From assembly GCA_003538495.1 (NCBI GenBank), contig DPSD01000415.1, positions 1-9,502 of the forward strand: a DNA stretch of 9,502 nucleotides. Reading direction: 5' to 3'. Below the pieces are notes generated by a model. That model saw only the letters and a list, made by a program, of their open reading frames with translations. It was not told where the DNA came from and did not search any database. Positions 7,474 through 9,502 of this stretch are shown here, piece after piece (the stretch's first letter is position 1; the number at the start of each line of letters is the position of its first letter). The stretch comes from Accumulibacter sp. (GTDB lineage Bacteria > Pseudomonadota > Gammaproteobacteria > Burkholderiales > Rhodocyclaceae). Made by a program: the position numbers and the translations under genes.

Positions 7474-9293
7474 CTGGCGCGCTCCTCGTAGGTGACGATC
7501 AGGGTGCTGTACACCTGGCGCGCGTATTCCGGATCGACCGTCCGCAGCTGCTCGTAGGCGCGGCGTGCGGCTTCGTCCTGGCCGTCTGCGTAAGAGGCCT
7601 CGGCGAGCGCCGCCCAGACCTTCCCCTGTCTTGGATCGAGTTCCAGCGACTTCTCGAAGGACCTGATCGCCTCTCTTCTCTTGCCCAGGATGGCCAGCGC
7701 AAAGCCGTTCACTCGCCAGGCCGCGGGATCGGCTGGCCGGCTGGCAAGCAGCCCGCTGGCAATGGCGACGGCCTCGGCCGCGCGGCCACCGTCCTTGAGT
7801 TGCACCGCCAGCCAGAATTTCGCCTCGGGATTTTCGGGATCGGCCTTCAAGGCGTTTTCCGCCGCCTCGATCGCCTCGGGGTGACGCCGCAGTTCGGACA
7901 ACGCTATCGACAACGCGATCCAGGTCTGCGCGTCCCCCGGCAAGGCCCTGGCGATACTCTGGCGCAGCGCGGCAACCGCATCCACCGGCCGTCCCAGTTT
8001 GCGCAGCACGATCCCCTGCCAGTAATGGGCGGTCGCGCTTTCGGCTTCGCCCGCGGGAAGCTGGGTCAAGGCCTTGAACGCCCGCGCGGGCTGACCGGCC
8101 TGGAGTTGCCCGCGAATCAGTTGATAGCGAAAGCCGGGGATGTCCGGGTAGAGCCCCGAGAGGCGGCTCCAGATCGCCAGCGACGCGGCGACGTCGCCAC
8201 GCTCCTCAGCCAGCGCGGCGAGGCCGGCGTAGGCGTAGATCAGCCACGGATCGAGTTCGGTCGCACGACGATAGGCCACTTCGGCTTCGCCGGCTTTGCC
8301 TGCCGCGCGCAGCACCTGGGCGTACAGGAACCAGATCGACGCGTCCTGAGCGTCGCGCGCGACCAGCTTCTCGGCCAGCAGCAGAGCCTGCTCGACTTGC
8401 CCCTGCTTGAGCAGGGCAGTGCCGAGGCCGATGCCGCTCTCGGTCGAGTCCGGAGCCAGGCGCTGCAGCCCTTGCCAGGCATGCACCGCCTGCGCCGTGT
8501 CAGCAAGCTGTGCCGCTGCCTGCGCGGCAAAACGCCAGGCCTGGGGCGACTCGGGCGTCGTCGTGGTCCACCCCCTGGCGAGCGAATTCAGCTCTGTCCA
8601 GCGCCCGTCTCTTGCCAGCCTGGCAGCCTCTTCGTGACGCTGATTCTCCTCCCGATCGGCCGCCGCACGGGCCTCCATTTCGCCGATCCAGGCGGCGGGG
8701 GCCGCGAAGTTGACGTTCTGACCGCTGCGGTGCCGGTACTCGATGATCCCGAGCAGGCTGCCCGCCTCGTCGAGCAATGCGCCACCCTGCGAACCCGGCG
8801 AAACCGGTGCCGAAAACTGGATGTACGAACCCTCCGGAAATGACCTGACGCCGCCGACCAGCCCGTCCGAAATCCCGACCCCCAGGCCCAGCGCGTTCGA
8901 AACGGCAAACACCCGCAGCCCGGCAGGAGGAGCCTCCTGCCGGATCGCGAAGGGAGTGGCCGAAAGCGTCGCTTCCGGCGTCGCCAGGGCGCACAGGTTG
9001 CGTCTCGCATCGCGGACGACAAGCTGTGCGTCGAGGCGCTGCGAGGTCGAGGAGACCTTTAGCGACGCTGCGGTCGCCAGCCCTTCGCAGACCGTGAGCC
9101 AGCGGTTCTTCGCCACCAGGACCGCGCTGCGCAGATCGATCGCTACCCCGTCAGCGTTCAGCAGTTCAACCGTCCCGACCGCCGGTGCAGCGCGGGCATA
9201 AACCTCGGCAGGCGATAGCTCGGCCGCCGCCGGCCGCGCGCACGCCAGGGCGATGCAGATGGTGCTCGACAGCACGGGCGAGAGGATTTTCAT
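7470..9293 (-). CDS. Exported trypsin-like pseudoprotease with TPR array
   Basis: I chose the ATG at 9293 (607 residues) because it opens a standard signal peptide: MKILSPVLSS, a hydrophobic stretch, then likely cleavage after PAAA24. The frame stays open upstream to the window edge, with a GTG at 9440, but that extension shows no domain. The mature N-terminus (ELSPAEVYARAAPAV) matches the downstream paralog (ALSPEQVFARVSPAV). The trypsin-like fold (about 25-205) aligns along its length with that paralog, but all three catalytic positions differ. TNCHVL reads TVCEGL (His to Glu70), RDVCLL reads RNLCAL (Asp to Asn99), and GSSGG reads GSQGG (Ser to Gln169). It is therefore predicted to have no protease activity while keeping the fold, including the glycines by the oxyanion hole. 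Residues about 217-590 hold roughly 11 TPR-like units, fewer than the active partner. Its last codons contain the Shine-Dalgarno of the protease gene, so the two are likely co-translated. A role as partner or regulator of the protease is inferred. Confidence 0.92.
   Translation of the reverse strand: MKILSPVLSSTICIALACARPAAAELSPAEVYARAAPAVGTVELLNADGVAIDLRSAVLVAKNRWLTVCEGLATAASLKVSSTSQRLDAQLVVRDARRNLCALATPEATLSATPFAIRQEAPPAGLRVFAVSNALGLGVGISDGLVGGVRSFPEGSYIQFSAPVSPGSQGGALLDEAGSLLGIIEYRHRSGQNVNFAAPAAWIGEMEARAAADREENQRHEEAARLARDGRWTELNSLARGWTTTTPESPQAWRFAAQAAAQLADTAQAVHAWQGLQRLAPDSTESGIGLGTALLKQGQVEQALLLAEKLVARDAQDASIWFLYAQVLRAAGKAGEAEVAYRRATELDPWLIYAYAGLAALAEERGDVAASLAIWSRLSGLYPDIPGFRYQLIRGQLQAGQPARAFKALTQLPAGEAESATAHYWQGIVLRKLGRPVDAVAALRQSIARALPGDAQTWIALSIALSELRRHPEAIEAAENALKADPENPEAKFWLAVQLKDGGRAAEAVAIASGLLASRPADPAAWRVNGFALAILGKRREAIRSFEKSLELDPRQGKVWAALAEASYADGQDEAARRAYEQLRTVDPEYARQVYSTLIVTYEERAR
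7482..7487 (-). promoter_or_regulatory. Shine-Dalgarno for the GTG start of the active protease
   Basis: On the minus strand GAGGAG lies eight bases before the GTG at 7473, inside the last codons of the upstream gene. The start and stop codons overlap as GTGA. This arrangement favours translational coupling, so both paralogs would be made together. Confidence 0.7.
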
Positions 9294-9502
9294 CGATGGT
9301 CTCGATCGCGGGAACGGCGACGGATGGCAAGCGACAGCAGGAGCAGACCGGTCTCGCATCAGCATCATAGTGCAGGACAATGATCTCGAGTCGGCAGAAG
9401 CCCGTCTTTCGCGGTGACAGCCGGATGCACGGTGGTCCACCGCGTCAGGATCATGATCGACCGGGTGTCTGGCGCCTTGCTCAGAGAAAGACCGGCTCGG
9501 GC
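9294..9502. other. Probable 5' region of the pseudoprotease/protease operon
   Basis: No gene is supported in these 209 bases. They should contain the operon promoter. On the minus strand a TATGAT (9369-9364) resembles a -10 box, but no good -35 lies 16-18 bases further upstream, and no clear Shine-Dalgarno precedes the ATG at 9293. A 10-bp palindrome GATCATGATC lies at 9449-9458. The minus frame of the downstream gene is open throughout, which is common at this GC content and not evidence of coding by itself. Confidence 0.35.

Noticed and set aside
5794..7491. 565-codon open frame on the plus strand, antisense to the TPR protease
   Set aside because: Arg/Gly/Ala-rich sequence with no domain or Shine-Dalgarno; it mirrors the real TPR gene, as expected in GC-rich DNA.
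7800..8843. 347-codon plus-strand open frame antisense to the pseudoprotease
   Set aside because: It is a shadow of the TPR-encoding gene with no recognisable domain.
5056..9293. Possible HtrA/DegP identity of the two trypsin-like proteins
   Set aside because: The protease core is similar in style, but there is no PDZ domain and long TPR arrays replace it, so a DegP/DegQ/DegS name would mislead.
9294..9440. 49-residue N-terminal extension of the pseudoprotease from a GTG at 9440
   Set aside because: It would bury the signal peptide internally and has no domain-like sequence; the ATG at 9293 gives a standard exported N-terminus.

Overview
The window is dense, high-GC coding DNA from a Gram-negative bacterium. 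Several predicted products carry export signals. The CheB/CheR-PAS plus PAS-GGDEF-EAL pairing and the Cys-flanked trypsin-like/TPR proteins are typical of Betaproteobacteria, perhaps a Rhodocyclales or Accumulibacter-like lineage. That placement is an inference from protein style; no marker gene is present. I see no mobile element, RNA gene or CRISPR array.

Layout. (1) Positions 1-3106, plus strand: the 3' end of a CheB/CheR-PAS type chemotaxis-like sensory protein, overlapped by 17 nt by a PAS-PAS-GGDEF-EAL cyclic-di-GMP enzyme. The second gene appears to start at a TTG behind a good Shine-Dalgarno. (2) Positions 3137-3832, minus strand: a small exported protein that I read as a degenerate archaemetzincin (M54-like) lacking the zinc-binding HExxH motif. 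(3) Positions 3870-5009, plus strand, divergent from the previous gene with only 37 nt between start codons: a three-TM inner-membrane protein of unknown function. (4) Positions 9293 down to 5056, minus strand: a two-gene operon with a 4-nt GTGA overlap. Both genes encode an exported trypsin-like domain followed by a long TPR array. The promoter-distal protein has an intact His-Asp-Ser triad. The promoter-proximal one has all three catalytic positions replaced (Glu, Asn, Gln).

How the genes may work together. The first two genes form a cytoplasmic signalling unit whose output would be c-di-GMP synthesis and/or breakdown. The last two look like a periplasmic protease with its own pseudoprotease partner. 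The most distinctive theme is catalytically dead peptidase relatives: one archaemetzincin-like and one trypsin-like, the latter translationally coupled to its active paralog. The two convergent junctions (3107-3136 and 5010-5055) are short and contain inverted repeats but no T-tract. No gene-free stretch exceeds 300 bases; the longest is 9294-9502.
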